The notes beneath the pieces were generated by a model. It saw only the letters and a program-made list of their open reading frames with translations, was not told the origin of the DNA and made no database searches. Positions 31,682 through 42,944 of a stretch of 64,000 nucleotides of DNA are shown here, in pieces (positions within the stretch are counted from its first letter, which is position 1; each line of letters opens with the position of its first letter). This DNA is from Flammula alnicola (lineage: Eukaryota > Basidiomycota > Agaricomycetes > Agaricales > Strophariaceae). The position numbers and the translations under genes are program-made. Location of the stretch: NCBI GenBank assembly GCA_015499995.1, contig JADNRV010000099.1, forward strand, positions 1-64,000, written 5' to 3'.

Positions 31682-32731
31682 CAGTACTTTACTCTCCTCC
31701 ACCTATTCCTGGTGGACTCCACAGACTCCGCATAAAATTGGCGGAGTCCACTATGAAGAAGTGGAGTCCACATGAAGTCTGGTGGAGTCTACATGGAGTC
31801 CACATGGAGTCCGGTGAAATCCACATGGACTCCATATAAACTCCGGATGGACTCCATATGGAGTCCACAAATGACGCAACTTCAACTGGTGGACTTAGAC
31901 AAAACTCAGAACAGAATATCACCAAAAAATTTGCATTCAACAGTAATTGAACCCAGAGCTTTCAGAAAGCTATTAGAACAAACCATTTAACCACTACACC
32001 AGAGAACCTTGTCTAACCAAGCAAAAAAAGCGCCCTATATACCTCCTTTTCTCTAATATATCTATTTATTTTGTGACATTAGTCACAAGATTCAGGGTCA
32101 AGTGGGGTACCATCAGATTCAGAAATTTAAGGAGATTCTAGATACACATGCACCCAGTTATGTCAGCATGATATATTGCTTTATTTGGCTGGTCCCAGGT
32201 ACCGTGGGAACTTTTTTTCCAAAAAAGGTAGTTATAGAGCCTGCTTCCAGAACCCTGAATATGCAACAATTATATTAATAGGTGCTTTGGTCAGTGAGAA
32301 AAACACAAAATACTCGACCGAACGCGAGTCTTTTGAAATTTGCACCTGCCAAATATGGAATTTCCTGATTATAAATATCACTTTGATGTCATTTTATGTA
32401 ATAGTATCTAATTTTCACATTGTTGCTAAAAATAACTAGTGTTTCCCCAAAAGGAAATCACAAGACTCCTGTTGGACCACCTGGACTCCTGTTGGACTCC
32501 ATCTGAACTCCTGGTACTCCTGTTCTACTATAAAAGCAGTGGACTCCAGGGACTCCATATGGAGTCTCCGGAGTTTGTCAGGACTCCATCTGGACTCCTG
32601 GTGGAGTCCAGCATAAAATTTGGCAGGGCTGTCAGCCAAAAAAAAGCACACATGGACTCCACATGGACTACTCCACTCCGCCGGAGTCCATCCGGAGTCC
32701 ACCAGGAATAGGTGGGGGAGGGTAAAGACCT
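31682..32731 (-). mobile_element. Family B element B2, inverted relative to B1
   Basis: Nearly identical to B1 in opposite orientation: CAGTACTTTACTCTCCTCC starts it at 31682 and GGGTAAAGACCT ends it at 32731. The GGACTCC-array termini, core and tRNA-like segment (31941-32007) are all present. Flanks CCGGATTCC and CCACTGAGA do not match, so the partner flank was lost. The right side lies in LINE ORF2, whose sequence reads up to the junction. With B1 it makes a roughly 1.05-kb inverted repeat with a 316-bp spacer. Confidence 0.85.
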
Positions 32732-33318
32732 CCACTGAGAGGAGAACCTCAATGGAGTGAGGGTCATGACATACTATCCCCTTCAGGTGGGACCAATTGA
32801 CATGATCCAGACCCAGAGCGGACAGACCAGAACATGCAGAGAGAGCCTCTGTGAGTTCCAGCACAGAAAAATGAACCCACTCCCAAACAGGCAAGGTAGG
32901 GAGAGAATTCAACAGATTGGTGTCAAATACTCTGTCAGACGCAGCGTTGTAAGTGCCGTGAAGTGCATCCCAAAGGGCAAGCATATCATTGCAGGGCTCA
33001 CCACGGTAGTGGAGAGCCTCACAAGGAGGAAGTTTACACTGCTGGACCCAATTCATGAGGTCCCATGGGTGCTTGTTAGCAGACGCGATTTCATGGATCC
33101 AATGATCAAAGAACTCACGCTTGACATCTTGGACGATCTTCCAAAAAGATTTCCAGTCCTCAGGTAGGCGACTATGCTGGAACTTGTCAAGGGCATCTGA
33201 GCACCCTTGGGTCCACCAGAGCTTAGATCGCCGGGTAACGAAGGACTCCTTGGCATGGGAGTCCCATGCTGTGGAGAAGACCAAAGCCATGACTTGCGCA
33301 GCAGCCTCGATCTGTTCC
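32732..33318 (-). pseudogene. LINE ORF2 fragment (between endonuclease and RT)
   Basis: Minus-strand frame EQIEAAAQVMALVFSTAW, RRSKLWWTQGCSDALDKF, WDLMNWVQQCKLPPCEA and LSACSGLSALGLDHVNWSHL matches the N-terminal part of LINE copy 3 ORF2. It ends at the family B junction. Upstream it is split by foldback element 2. About 25 bp of the same LINE (…HAAPLNSE) continue at 40115-40140, so the foldback inserted within it. Confidence 0.85.
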
Positions 33319-33499
33319 ACATAGGTAAGCTACAATGTAGTGTATGATACGGTCTAGCGAACGCATACAATGTACCATATGATACGGGGCCAGCGAATTC
33401 GCTGGACAGCATAGAATACATACCAAATTGAGCTATCTACATTGTACCGAATCATACGGGGCCAGCGAATTCGCTGGAGCAGGCCACGGCAGTCAAACT

Positions 33500-35680
33500 G
33501 GGGGTCAACGGCACTCGGTAGGTCACCGGCACTAGGTTGGGACCCATGTCGGTGCCATAGGTAGCTGGCACCGGCACTTGATATGCAACTGGCAGTTTTT
33601 CAGGAGTGGACTGCCTTGAAAAGTGCAGTAATGGAGTGCGTTAGAGTAAATTAATATTAGATGCTGTGGCAACCAAGATAACATTAATACAATTTGATTG
33701 AAAGGCAGGAATACAGGGTTCGGAAAAATTGTTAGGGTGCCGGCAGGTCACCTATGAGTCGGCACCAGGACCGGCACTGGGTGTAGATGGACGGGAATGG
33801 TGTGCGTCTAAATAAATTACTATTATATGCGCTTTTGACGAAATTAACATAATGTAAGTTGACTGAAAAACAGGAATACATGCTTCGGAAAAATTGTTAG
33901 GGTGCTGGCAGGTCATCTATGAGTCGGTACCGGTACCGGCACCGGGTATAGATGCACGGGAGTGGTGCGTGTCTAAATAAATTACTATATTATGCGTTTT
34001 TGATAAAATGAACATAATGTAAGTTGACTGAAAGGCAGGAATACAGGCTTCGAAAAAATTGCTAGGGTGCCGGCAGGTCACCTATGAGTCGGTACCGGCA
34101 CCGGCACCAGGTATAGATGCACGGGAGTGGTGCGCGTCTAAATAAATTACCATTATATGCGTTTTTGACGAAATGACCATAATGTGAATGGATTGAAATC
34201 ATATGATATAAGCATCGGAAAATTTGCTAGGGTACTGGCAGGTCACCTATGAGTGGGCACCGGGACTGGCGCTGGGTGTAGATGGACAGAAATGGTGCGC
34301 GTCTAAATAAATTACCATTATATGCGTTTTTGATGAAATGACCATAATGTGAATGTATTGAAATCCTATGATATAAGCATCGGAAAAAATTGCTAGGGTG
34401 CCGGCAGGTCAGCTATGAATCGGCACCGGGACCGGCACTGTGCATAGATGGACGGGAATGTGCGCGTCTAAATAAATTACTATTATATGCGCTTTTGACG
34501 AAATGAACATAATGTAAGTTGACTGAAAGGCAGGAATACAGGTGTCGGAAAAATTATTAGGATGCCGACAGGTCATCTATGAGTCGGCACCGGGACCGGC
34601 ACTGTGCATAGATGGACGGGAATGTGCGCGTCTAAATAAATTACTATTATATGCGCTTTTGACGAAATGAACATAATGTAAGTTGACTGAAAGGCAGGAA
34701 TACAGGTGTCGGAAAAATTATTAGGATGCCGACAGGTCATCTATGAGTCGGCACCGGGACCGGCACTGTGCATAGATGGACGGGAATGTGCGCGTCTAAA
34801 TAAATTACTATTATATGCGCTTTTGACGAAATTAACATAATGTAAGTTGACTGAAAAACAGGAATACATCCTTCGGAAAAATTGTTAGGGTGCCGGCAGG
34901 TCACCTATAAGTCGGCACCGGGACCGGCACTGGGTGTAGATGGACGGGAATGGTGTGCGTCTAAATAAATTACCATTATATGCGTTTTTGATGAAATGAC
35001 CATAATGTGAATGTATTGAAATCCTATGATATAAGCATCGGAAAAATTGCTAGGGTGCTGGCAGGTCACCTATGAGTCGGCACCGGGACCGGCACTGGGT
35101 GTAGATGGACGGGAATGGTGCGCGTCTAAATAAATTACCATTATATGCGCTTTTGACGAAATGACCATAATGTAAGTTGACTGAAAGGCAGGCATACAGG
35201 CTTCGGAAAAATTGTTAGGGTGCCGGCAGGTCCTCTATGAGTCGGTACTGGCACCGGCACCAGGTATAGATGCACGGGAGTGGTGCGCGTCTAAATAAAT
35301 TACTATATTATGCGTTTTTGACGAAATGAACACAATGTAAGTTGACTGAAAGGCAGGAATACAGGCTTCAGAAAAATTGTTAGGGTGCTGGCAGGTCACC
35401 TATGAGTCGATTCCGGCACCGGCACAGGGTTTAGATGCATGGGAGTGATGTGCGTCTAAATTATATGCATTTTCAACGAAATCAGTTGACTGAAAGACTG
35501 GAATATAAGCTTTGGAAAATTTGTGAAGGTGCTGGCAGGTCACCTATGAGTCAGCATCAGGACCAGGACTAGGAAGAGATAGACAGGAATGGTGTGCATC
35601 TAAACAAATTAACATTGTATGTGTTTTCGATGAAATGACCATTATGTGAGTTAATTGAAATGCTGGAATATAAGCTTGGT
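33500..35680 (+). repeat. Left satellite arm of foldback 2 (162-166-bp unit)
   Basis: Each unit contains GTCTAAATAAATTACxAT, then GACGAAATGAACATAATG, CGGAAAAATTGTTAGGGTGC and GGCACCGGGACCGGCAC. The recurring GTCTAAATAAATTAC anchor appears near 33808, 33970, 34136, 34302, 34466, 34630, 34794, 34960, 35126 and 35288. Units near the centre of the element are more diverged. Confidence 0.92.
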
Positions 35681-35689
35681 TTTATCAAT

Positions 35690-36287
35690 CTTCAAATTGA
35701 GTTATGTTCGCATCATTTTGGTCAGTCATTTTGGTTGCAGATCCAAGGGGATGGGCATGAGGACAACATTCCGTGAGACATATGGCCTCTTTCTACACTG
35801 GAATAACAGATAGGAATCAGAACTTACAGTCATGGATCATAGACCATTGTTTCAATTAGAATATCCAAGATGGATTCTCTCTCCTCAAACTCTGTAGGAT
35901 CTTCGGAAGCCACTAGCTTTGGGAGAGATGTGACACCATAATACTATACATTAGCCTCTTTGTCAGTTGTATCCTTTATAAGTGCAGCCTGCAGAGCATT
36001 ATATTGGTCCTTGCTTTTGAACAGGTTTAACTTGACAAATTTTGAAACATGAAATAGATGCATGCAATCTCTCTAAGATGGGATATCATTTCAGCCACAG
36101 TGTACAGAGAATAATAGTGAGCATTCTTGTCTTTGGCCAGAAAGGCATTTAATAGGATTGTGAGCAATGAGGAAGCATGGATAATTGTACCCTTTTTATT
36201 TGCAAATCTCGTATACCCACCAATACAATTCAAGACATGGTTAGCTGAAGTAAAAATTTCTCCAAAGCTTATATCCCAGCATTTCAA
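35690..36287 (-). pseudogene. Decayed coding segment at the centre of foldback 2
   Basis: The minus-strand sense includes EIFTSANHVLNCIGGYTRFA, LLTILLNAFLAKDKNAHYYS, AEMISHLREIACIYFMFQNL and, after a frameshift near 36030, NLFKSKDQYNALQAALIKDT. A stop follows, then YYGVTSLPKLVASEDPTEFE and SILDILIETMVYDP. This is clearly protein-like but frameshifted, with stops. I do not recognise the family; it could be a remnant of the element's own transposase or a captured host gene. Confidence 0.45.
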
Positions 36288-36289
36288 TC

Positions 36290-39200
36290 AACTCACATTA
36301 TGGTCATTTCATCGAAAACACATACAATGTTAATTTGTTTAGACGCACACCATTCCTGTGTATCTCTTCCCAGTCCTGGGCCTAATACTGACTGATAGGT
36401 GACCTGCCAGCACCTTAACAAAATTTCCAAAGCTTATATTCCAGTCTTTCAGTCAACTGATTTCGTCGAAAATGCATATAATGGTAATTTATTTAGACAT
36501 GCACCATTCCCGTCCATCTACACCCAGTGCCGGTCCCGGTGCTGACTCAGAGGTGACCTGCCGGCACCTTAACAATTTTTTCAAAGCCTATAGTCCAGCA
36601 TTTTAATCAACTCACATTATGCTCATTTCATCGAAAATGCATATAACATTAATTTATTTAGATGTGCACCATTCCCGTCTACCTCTGCCGAGTCCTGGTG
36701 CCGATGCCGACTCATAGGTGACCTGTCAGCACCCTAACAATTTTTCCGAAGCTTATATCCCAGCATTTCAATCCATTCACATTATGGTCATTTCATCAAA
36801 AACGCATATAATGGTAATTTATTTAGACGCACACCATTCCCGTCCATCTACACCCAGTGCCGGTCCCGGTGCCGACTTATAGGTGACCTGCCGGCACCCT
36901 AACAATTTTTCCGAAGGATGTATTTCTGTTTTTCAGTCAACTTACATTATGTTCATTTCGTCAAAAGCGCATATAATAGTAATTTATTTAGACGCGCACA
37001 TTCCCGTCCATCTATGCACAGTGCCGGTCCCGGTGCCGACTCATAGATGACCTGTCGGCATCCTAATAATTTTTCCGACACCTGTATTCCTGCCTTTCAG
37101 TCAACTTACATTATGTTCATTTCGTCAAAAGCGCATATAATAGTAATTTATTTAGACGCGCACATTCCCGTCCATCTATGCACAGTGCCGGTCCCGGTGC
37201 CGACTCATAGATGACCTGTCGGCATCCTAATAATTTTTCCGACACCTGTATTCCTGCCTTTCAGTCAACTTACATTATGTTCATTTCGTCAAAAGCGCAT
37301 ATAATAGTAATTTATTTAGACGCGCACATTCCCGTCCATCTATGCACAGTGCCGGTCCCAGTGCCGATTCATAGGTGACCTGCCGGCACCCTAGCAATTT
37401 TTCCGATGCTTATATCATAGGATTTCAATACATTCACATTATGGTCATTTCATCAAAAACACATATAATGGTAATTTATTTAGACGCGCACCATTTCTGT
37501 CCATCTACACCCAGTGCCAGTCCCGGTGCCCACTCATAGGTGACCTGCCAGTACCCTAGCAAATTTTCCGATGCTTATATCATATGATTTCAATCCATTC
37601 ACATTATGGTCATTTCGTCAAAAACGCATATAATGGTAATTTATTTAGACGCGCACCACTCCCGTGCATCTATACCTGGTGCCGGTGCCGGTACCGACTC
37701 ATAGGTGACCTGCCGGCACCCTAGCAATTTTTTCGAAGCCTGTATTCCTGCCTTTCAGTCAACTTACATTATGTTCATTTTATCAAAAACGCATAATATA
37801 GTAATTTATTTAGACGCGCACCACTCCCGTGCATCTATACCTGGTGCCAGTGCCAGTACCGACTCATAGAGGACCTGCCGGCACCCTAACAATTTTTCCG
37901 AAGCCTGTATGCCTGCCTTTCAGTCAACTTACATTATGGTCATTTCGTCAAAAGCGCATATAATGGTAATTTATTTAGACGCGCACCATTCCCGTCCATC
38001 TACACCCAGTGCCGGTCCCGGTGCCGACTCATAGGTGACCTGCCAGCACCCTAGCAATTTTTCCGATGCTTATATCATAGGATTTCAATACATTCACATT
38101 ATGGTCATTTCATCAAAAACGCATATAATGGTAATTTATTTAGACGCACACCATTCCCGTCCATCTACACCCAGTGCCGGTCCCGGTGCCGACTTATAGG
38201 TGACCTGCCGGCACCCTAACAATTTTTCCGAAGGATGTATTCCTGTTTTTCAGTCAACTTACATTATGTTAATTTCGTCAAAAGCGCATATAATAGTAAT
38301 TTATTTAGACGCGCACATTCCCGTCCATCTATGCACAGTGCCGGTCCCGGTGCCGACTCATAGATGACCTGTCGGCATCCTAATAATTTTTCCGACACCT
38401 GTATTCCTGCCTTTCAGTCAACTTACATTATGTTCATTTCGTCAAAAGCGCATATAATAGTAATTTATTTAGACGCGCACATTCCCGTCCATCTATGCAC
38501 AGTGCCGGTCCCGGTGCCGACTCATAGATGACCTGTCGGCATCCTAATAATTTTTCCGACACCTGTATTCCTGCCTTTCAGTCAACTTACATTATGTTCA
38601 TTTCGTCAAAAGCGCATATAATAGTAATTTATTTAGACGCGCACATTCCCGTCCATCTATGCACAGTGCCGGTCCCAGTGCCGATTCATAGGTGACCTGC
38701 CGGCACCCTAGCAATTTTTCCGATGCTTATATCATAGGATTTCAATACATTCACATTATGGTCATTTCATCAAAAACACATATAATGGTAATTTATTTAG
38801 ACGCGCACCATTTCTGTCCATCTACACCCAGTGCCAGTCCCGGTGCCCACTCATAGGTGACCTGCCAGTACCCTAGCAAATTTTCCGATGCTTATATCAT
38901 ATGATTTCAATCCATTCACATTATGGTCATTTCGTCAAAAACGCATATAATGGTAATTTATTTAGACGCGCACCACTCCCGTGCATCTATACCTGGTGCC
39001 GGTGCCGGTACCGACTCATAGGTGACCTGCCGGCACCCTAGCAATTTTTTCGAAGCCTGTATTCCTGCCTTTCAGTCAACTTACATTATGTTCATTTTAT
39101 CAAAAACGCATAATATAGTAATTTATTTAGACGCGCACCACTCCCGTGCATCTATACCCGGTGCCGGTACCGGTACCGACTCATAGATGACCTGCCGGCA

Positions 39201-39720
39201 CCCTAACAATTTTTCCGAAGCCTGTATGCCTGCCTTTCAGTCAACTTACATTATGTTCATTTCATCAAAAACGCATATAATGGTAATTTATTTAGACGCG
39301 CACCATTCCCGTCCATCTACACCCAGTGCCGGTCCCAGTGCCGACTCATAGATGACCTGTCGGCACCCTAGCAATTTTTTCGATGCTTATATCATAGGAT
39401 TTCAATACATTCACATTATGGCCATTTCGTCAAAAACGCATATAATGGTAATTTATTTAGATGCACACCATTCCCGTCCATCTACACCCAGTGCCGGTCC
39501 TGGTGCCGACTCATAGATGACCTGTCGCCACCCTAATAAATTTTCCGAAGCTTATATCCCAGTTGTTCAGTCAACTTACATTGTGTTCATTTCGTCAAAA
39601 ATGCATATAATAGTAATTCATTTAGACGCGCACATTCCCGTCCATCTCTGCACAATGCCGGTGCCGGTACTGACTCCTAGGTGACCTGCCGGCACCCTAA
39701 CAATTTTTCCGAACCCTGTA
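36290..39720 (-). repeat. Right satellite arm of foldback 2, with a 1.32-kb higher-order duplication
   Basis: Reverse-complement units of the left arm; the anchor GTAATTTATTTAGAC recurs about 20 times. A block of about eight units at 36885-37870 is repeated almost base for base about 1,319 bp downstream (38205-39190). This accounts for the right arm being longer than the left. Confidence 0.9.
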
Positions 39721-40187
39721 TTCCTGCCTTTCAATCAAATTGTATTAATGTTATCTTGGTTGCCACAGCATCTAATATTCATTTACTCTAACGCACTCCA
39801 TTACTGCACTTTTCAAGGCAGTCCACTCCCGAAAAACTGCCAGTTGCATATCAAGTGCCGGTGCCGGCTACCTATGGCACCAACATGGGTCCCGACCTAG
39901 TGCCGATGACCTACCGAGTGCCGTTGATGCCTAGTTTGACTGCCGTGGCCCGCTCCAGTGAATTCGCTGGCCCCGTATCATACGGTACAATGTAGATAGC
40001 TCAATTTGGTATGTATTCTATGCTGTCCAGCGAATTCGCTGGCCCCGTATCATACGGTACATTGTATGTGTTCGCTAGACCGTACCATACACTACATTGT
40101 AGCTTACCTATGTGTCTGTTCCTCAGAATTCAGAGGGGCAGCATGGATGAAGAGCAACCCTGATTCATCTGATAATACCCTCCAGAG

Positions 40188-40726
40188 TAGGGACTATCAT
40201 GGATAAATCTGGTAACTATCCATACCCGACCCATGATTTTTGACGAACATGGTTCAGGTACAGTTCAATTTGGGTAAATCCATCATACCTGTGAGGCTGT
40301 GACTGATGTGCCAACTGCATGTTTTATTTATAGTCTACTAGTACCTATTTCAATATTTCTAAGCCCAAATCAGATGAAAAAAAGGTTTGCAATTCTGTCA
40401 AACAAGCAGGCCAGACACTAAACAATTACACTCAAGTACTTGCCTCTATTTTTCTCCGATATATATCTTATTTTCACAACTCTGAGATCCTATTTAAACA
40501 GGATGTAGATGAATTATTTGAGAGAGATCACATTTTTTATTTTTAGATCAATCAGTAAATGTGACACATTAATTACGGCTATTACAAAATCGTATTGGCA
40601 TTGAAGCTAGCCCAATATCTGTGGTACCCACGGTTCTGATCCAAATATCATGGGTCAGTTCAAACGGATACCGGTCCAAACAATCTATGGATAAACCTGA
40701 TCTTTGCCGAACCATGATAGTCCCTA
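40188..40726. mobile_element. hAT-like MITE with perfect 8-bp TSD CTCCAGAG
   Basis: TIRs TAGGGACTATCATGG (40188) and CCATGATAGTCCCTA (ending 40726) are flanked by CTCCAGAG at 40180-40187 and 40727-40734. The 539-bp element is AT-rich and non-coding. It interrupts LINE ORF1: removing it with one TSD copy restores the frame as DSSDNTLQRPATDFAAAV. Confidence 0.93.
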
Positions 40727-41222
40727 CTCCAGAGGCCTGCTACTGATTTCGCTGCTGCAGTTGCTGCCATTGTGGCGGCATCCTATTCTACCGGATGGTC
40801 AGACATTGATGCTGCAACCATCAGTGAAGGTGAAGATGTCCTCTATCTGGACGACATCCTGTCTGAGACCATCAAGCCCATTGACAACACCGTCATGTGG
40901 CCCAACACAGTTCTATTTGCTCGTATCGAGCTGCCATCTTCTGGCACTGACACTGATACAGGCATGGACACTGATACCCCCCCTGCTACTCCCAAGAGCA
41001 GGGTGGCACCTTTGAAGCCACCTTCAGTGCCTTCAAAGGGTGCCCCCCCTGCTCCCTGCCTGCCTCACAAGATGCTGGTGGATTCTTACCTAAGGCCTCC
41101 ACCTCCGATCCCCTACAAGAGCTGGATTGGTCAGGGCACTCACACTTGTGCACCCAAATGCATGTTCGCTGAGATCGCTGCTGCCAACCTGCTCTTGCAG
41201 CGAGACCCCGCCATGGGCTCTG

Positions 41223-42498
41223 GTTTTTTTTTTTTTTTTTTTAATCAACAATTTATATTCCGCTGCTCATACACAGTGTGAACCCTATCTAATACAACCA
41301 AGTACGCTACAATACCCAAAGCAAAAGAAAGGAATTAGTTGCTCACAGGGAAGCATGCGGCGTGTGTGAGCGCGATGCGGGCAAGACTGCACAGCAGCCT
41401 GAAACCCAAATGACAGACCTCGCAGCCCAGGAAATGCAAACATGCGGTGTTGTTAATGCTATCAAACATAAGGTAGATATGGATTAAAAGGGCAGACATG
41501 AGGGTCACCCAGATGTGAGAAGAGCCTGCCAGGCCCTCCCCAATTAAATGGTAAAATCAACGTGGTCATAGCTAAACAAGGACTGAAGTCCAAGCCGCCA
41601 TCCACCAAGCCAGGTCCAGAACAAAGATTCGACCGCACCCACCCACCTGAAGGGTGAGCATGAATGACCTGGAATGACCAAGCCCTCAAGCACCTTGCAG
41701 CCCCCAAGCCCTCAACGAGCCAATACTCATGGGCAGTGAGTCACTTTGACCGCAGTGCCGCCTACAAATGGGATTGCCCCCCATCTGAAGTCCCTCATCC
41801 GACTCCGGCTGGAGGCCGGTTGAAGGCAAACACCATAATGTTGTCCGTCAAAAATTTCTCAAGACCCCACACTAAGTGCGGGGCCCTGTGAGGTAGCATC
41901 GGAAACTTTGGGCACCCGAAGAGGTGATCACGCATCTGGGGGTATTGCCTACACATGCAACTAAGAGCCAATGGATCATCAATTTTGAACCACTCATAAT
42001 ACGAGCCGATCAGAGCATGATTCGTTATGACACAGCACATGCAGGTGAACAACTGAGAGTTGCGACTGCCAAATTCTAGCCATGGTCCTCTGTGAACAGG
42101 GGTGGGCTGGAGAGGATTACCCTTTAGATCCTCGAGCTCCAGAAAATTAGAGCCTAACATATGGGGGACCTCGTCGACCTCTGTCGACCAAGCTTTCCGC
42201 GCCACCTGATCAGCTCACGCCTTGAGCCAAGCAGTAGATAAAGGGGTGTCTGGGGTGACGTGCACACCTGGATGCCCCAGAACGAGGTCATGAGCCTCTT
42301 GATGGATGTCCCGCTCCATATCGGAGGGAGACTCTGCAAAAATGACTTTACGGTTACCACCACCCTGGAACCATCACTCAAGTGTTCGACATACTATCAG
42401 AGAGAAGACCTGATGAGAGTGTGGAGACGGATCAATGGACAATCAAGTGGTGTGCATCGAATCCATGAAGATAACTATCTGGATGACGTCTCCGAATG
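41223..42498 (-). mobile_element. Antisense 5'-truncated LINE fragment with 14-bp TSD
   Basis: Poly(T) at 41224-41242 starts it. On the minus strand it runs from the RNase H region of ORF2 (FGDV...VIFMDSM near 42480) to the end of the 3' UTR. TSDs CGCCATGGGCTCTG (41209-41222) and CGCCATGGGCCCTA (42499-42512) differ at two positions. Its 3' UTR belongs to the copy 1 type. Confidence 0.9.
41795..42205 (-). pseudogene. LINE ORF2 C-terminus in the antisense fragment
   Basis: Reads GSNFLELEDLKGNPLQPTP, then CCVITNHALIGSYYEWFKID, the knuckle CMCRQYPQMRDHLFGC and the final RPPAGVG stop. Upstream RNase H sense is in other frames, so the ORF is broken at about 42205 and further 5'. Knuckle Cys and His residues are retained. 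Confidence 0.85.
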
Positions 42499-42944
42499 CG
42501 CCATGGGCCCTAGTGCCTTTGGTGGTGGTCTGCCGCCAATCCATCCCTCTCACATGCGCACCATGCAGACGGATAACTCCCTAACTGGAATCGGTCAGCA
42601 CCTGTTCTGTCTCCCAAGAGGCAGAAGAAGGCACCATCCTTAACTGCAAGTGGACCTTCATGTCAACAGGTCCTTGTCACCTTTAGTGGCACCAGTGCTA
42701 AACCCACTGATGCCAATCTCTCCAACCTTGTCACCAGGGTTGATAGTGGCCTTTGCGCTGCAGGCAGGTCTCTTTGAGTCCTGTCTGCCTCGCTCGCTTA
42801 CAATGGGATCTCCATCACCACCAACAGGATAGCCAATGAGGAGGACTTAAATGTCATCTGCACTTGGGTGCTCAAGCTTATTCCAGAGACTGACACCCTC
42901 ATGGTTTGGGTGGGTCTCCCTACTTCGAAGTCGTTCCTCAAAGT

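Larger units (their letters stand above)
33319..40114. mobile_element. Foldback element 2: 6.8 kb, arms made of ~165-bp tandem repeats
   Basis: Ends ACATAGGTAAGC and GCTTACCTATGT are inverted repeats, flanked by TCTGTTCC at 33311-33318 and 40115-40122 (a 7-8-bp TSD). About 140 bp of unique TIR at each end holds two 16-bp palindromes. The arms are then head-to-tail units of 162-166 bp: about 11 on the left (33500-35680) and about 20 on the right (36290-39720), in opposite orientation. The middle holds a decayed coding-like segment. The architecture and TSD length resemble Foldback/Galileo elements (P superfamily) of insects; assignment by architecture only. Confidence 0.88.

Noticed and set aside
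32436..33320. Apparent 294-residue fusion protein
   Set aside because: It is a chance read-through from a LINE ORF2 fragment into element B2; the second half is the GGAGTCC array.
33500..39720. Possible CRISPR-like or centromeric array
   Set aside because: Units are contiguous, with no unique spacers, and they reverse orientation at a centre bounded by TIRs and a TSD, so a foldback element explains them.
32732..40187. Twin-priming 5' inversion linking the minus LINE piece to the plus LINE at about 40140
   Set aside because: Both contain the same ORF2 region, so they are independent copies rather than inverted halves of one insertion.
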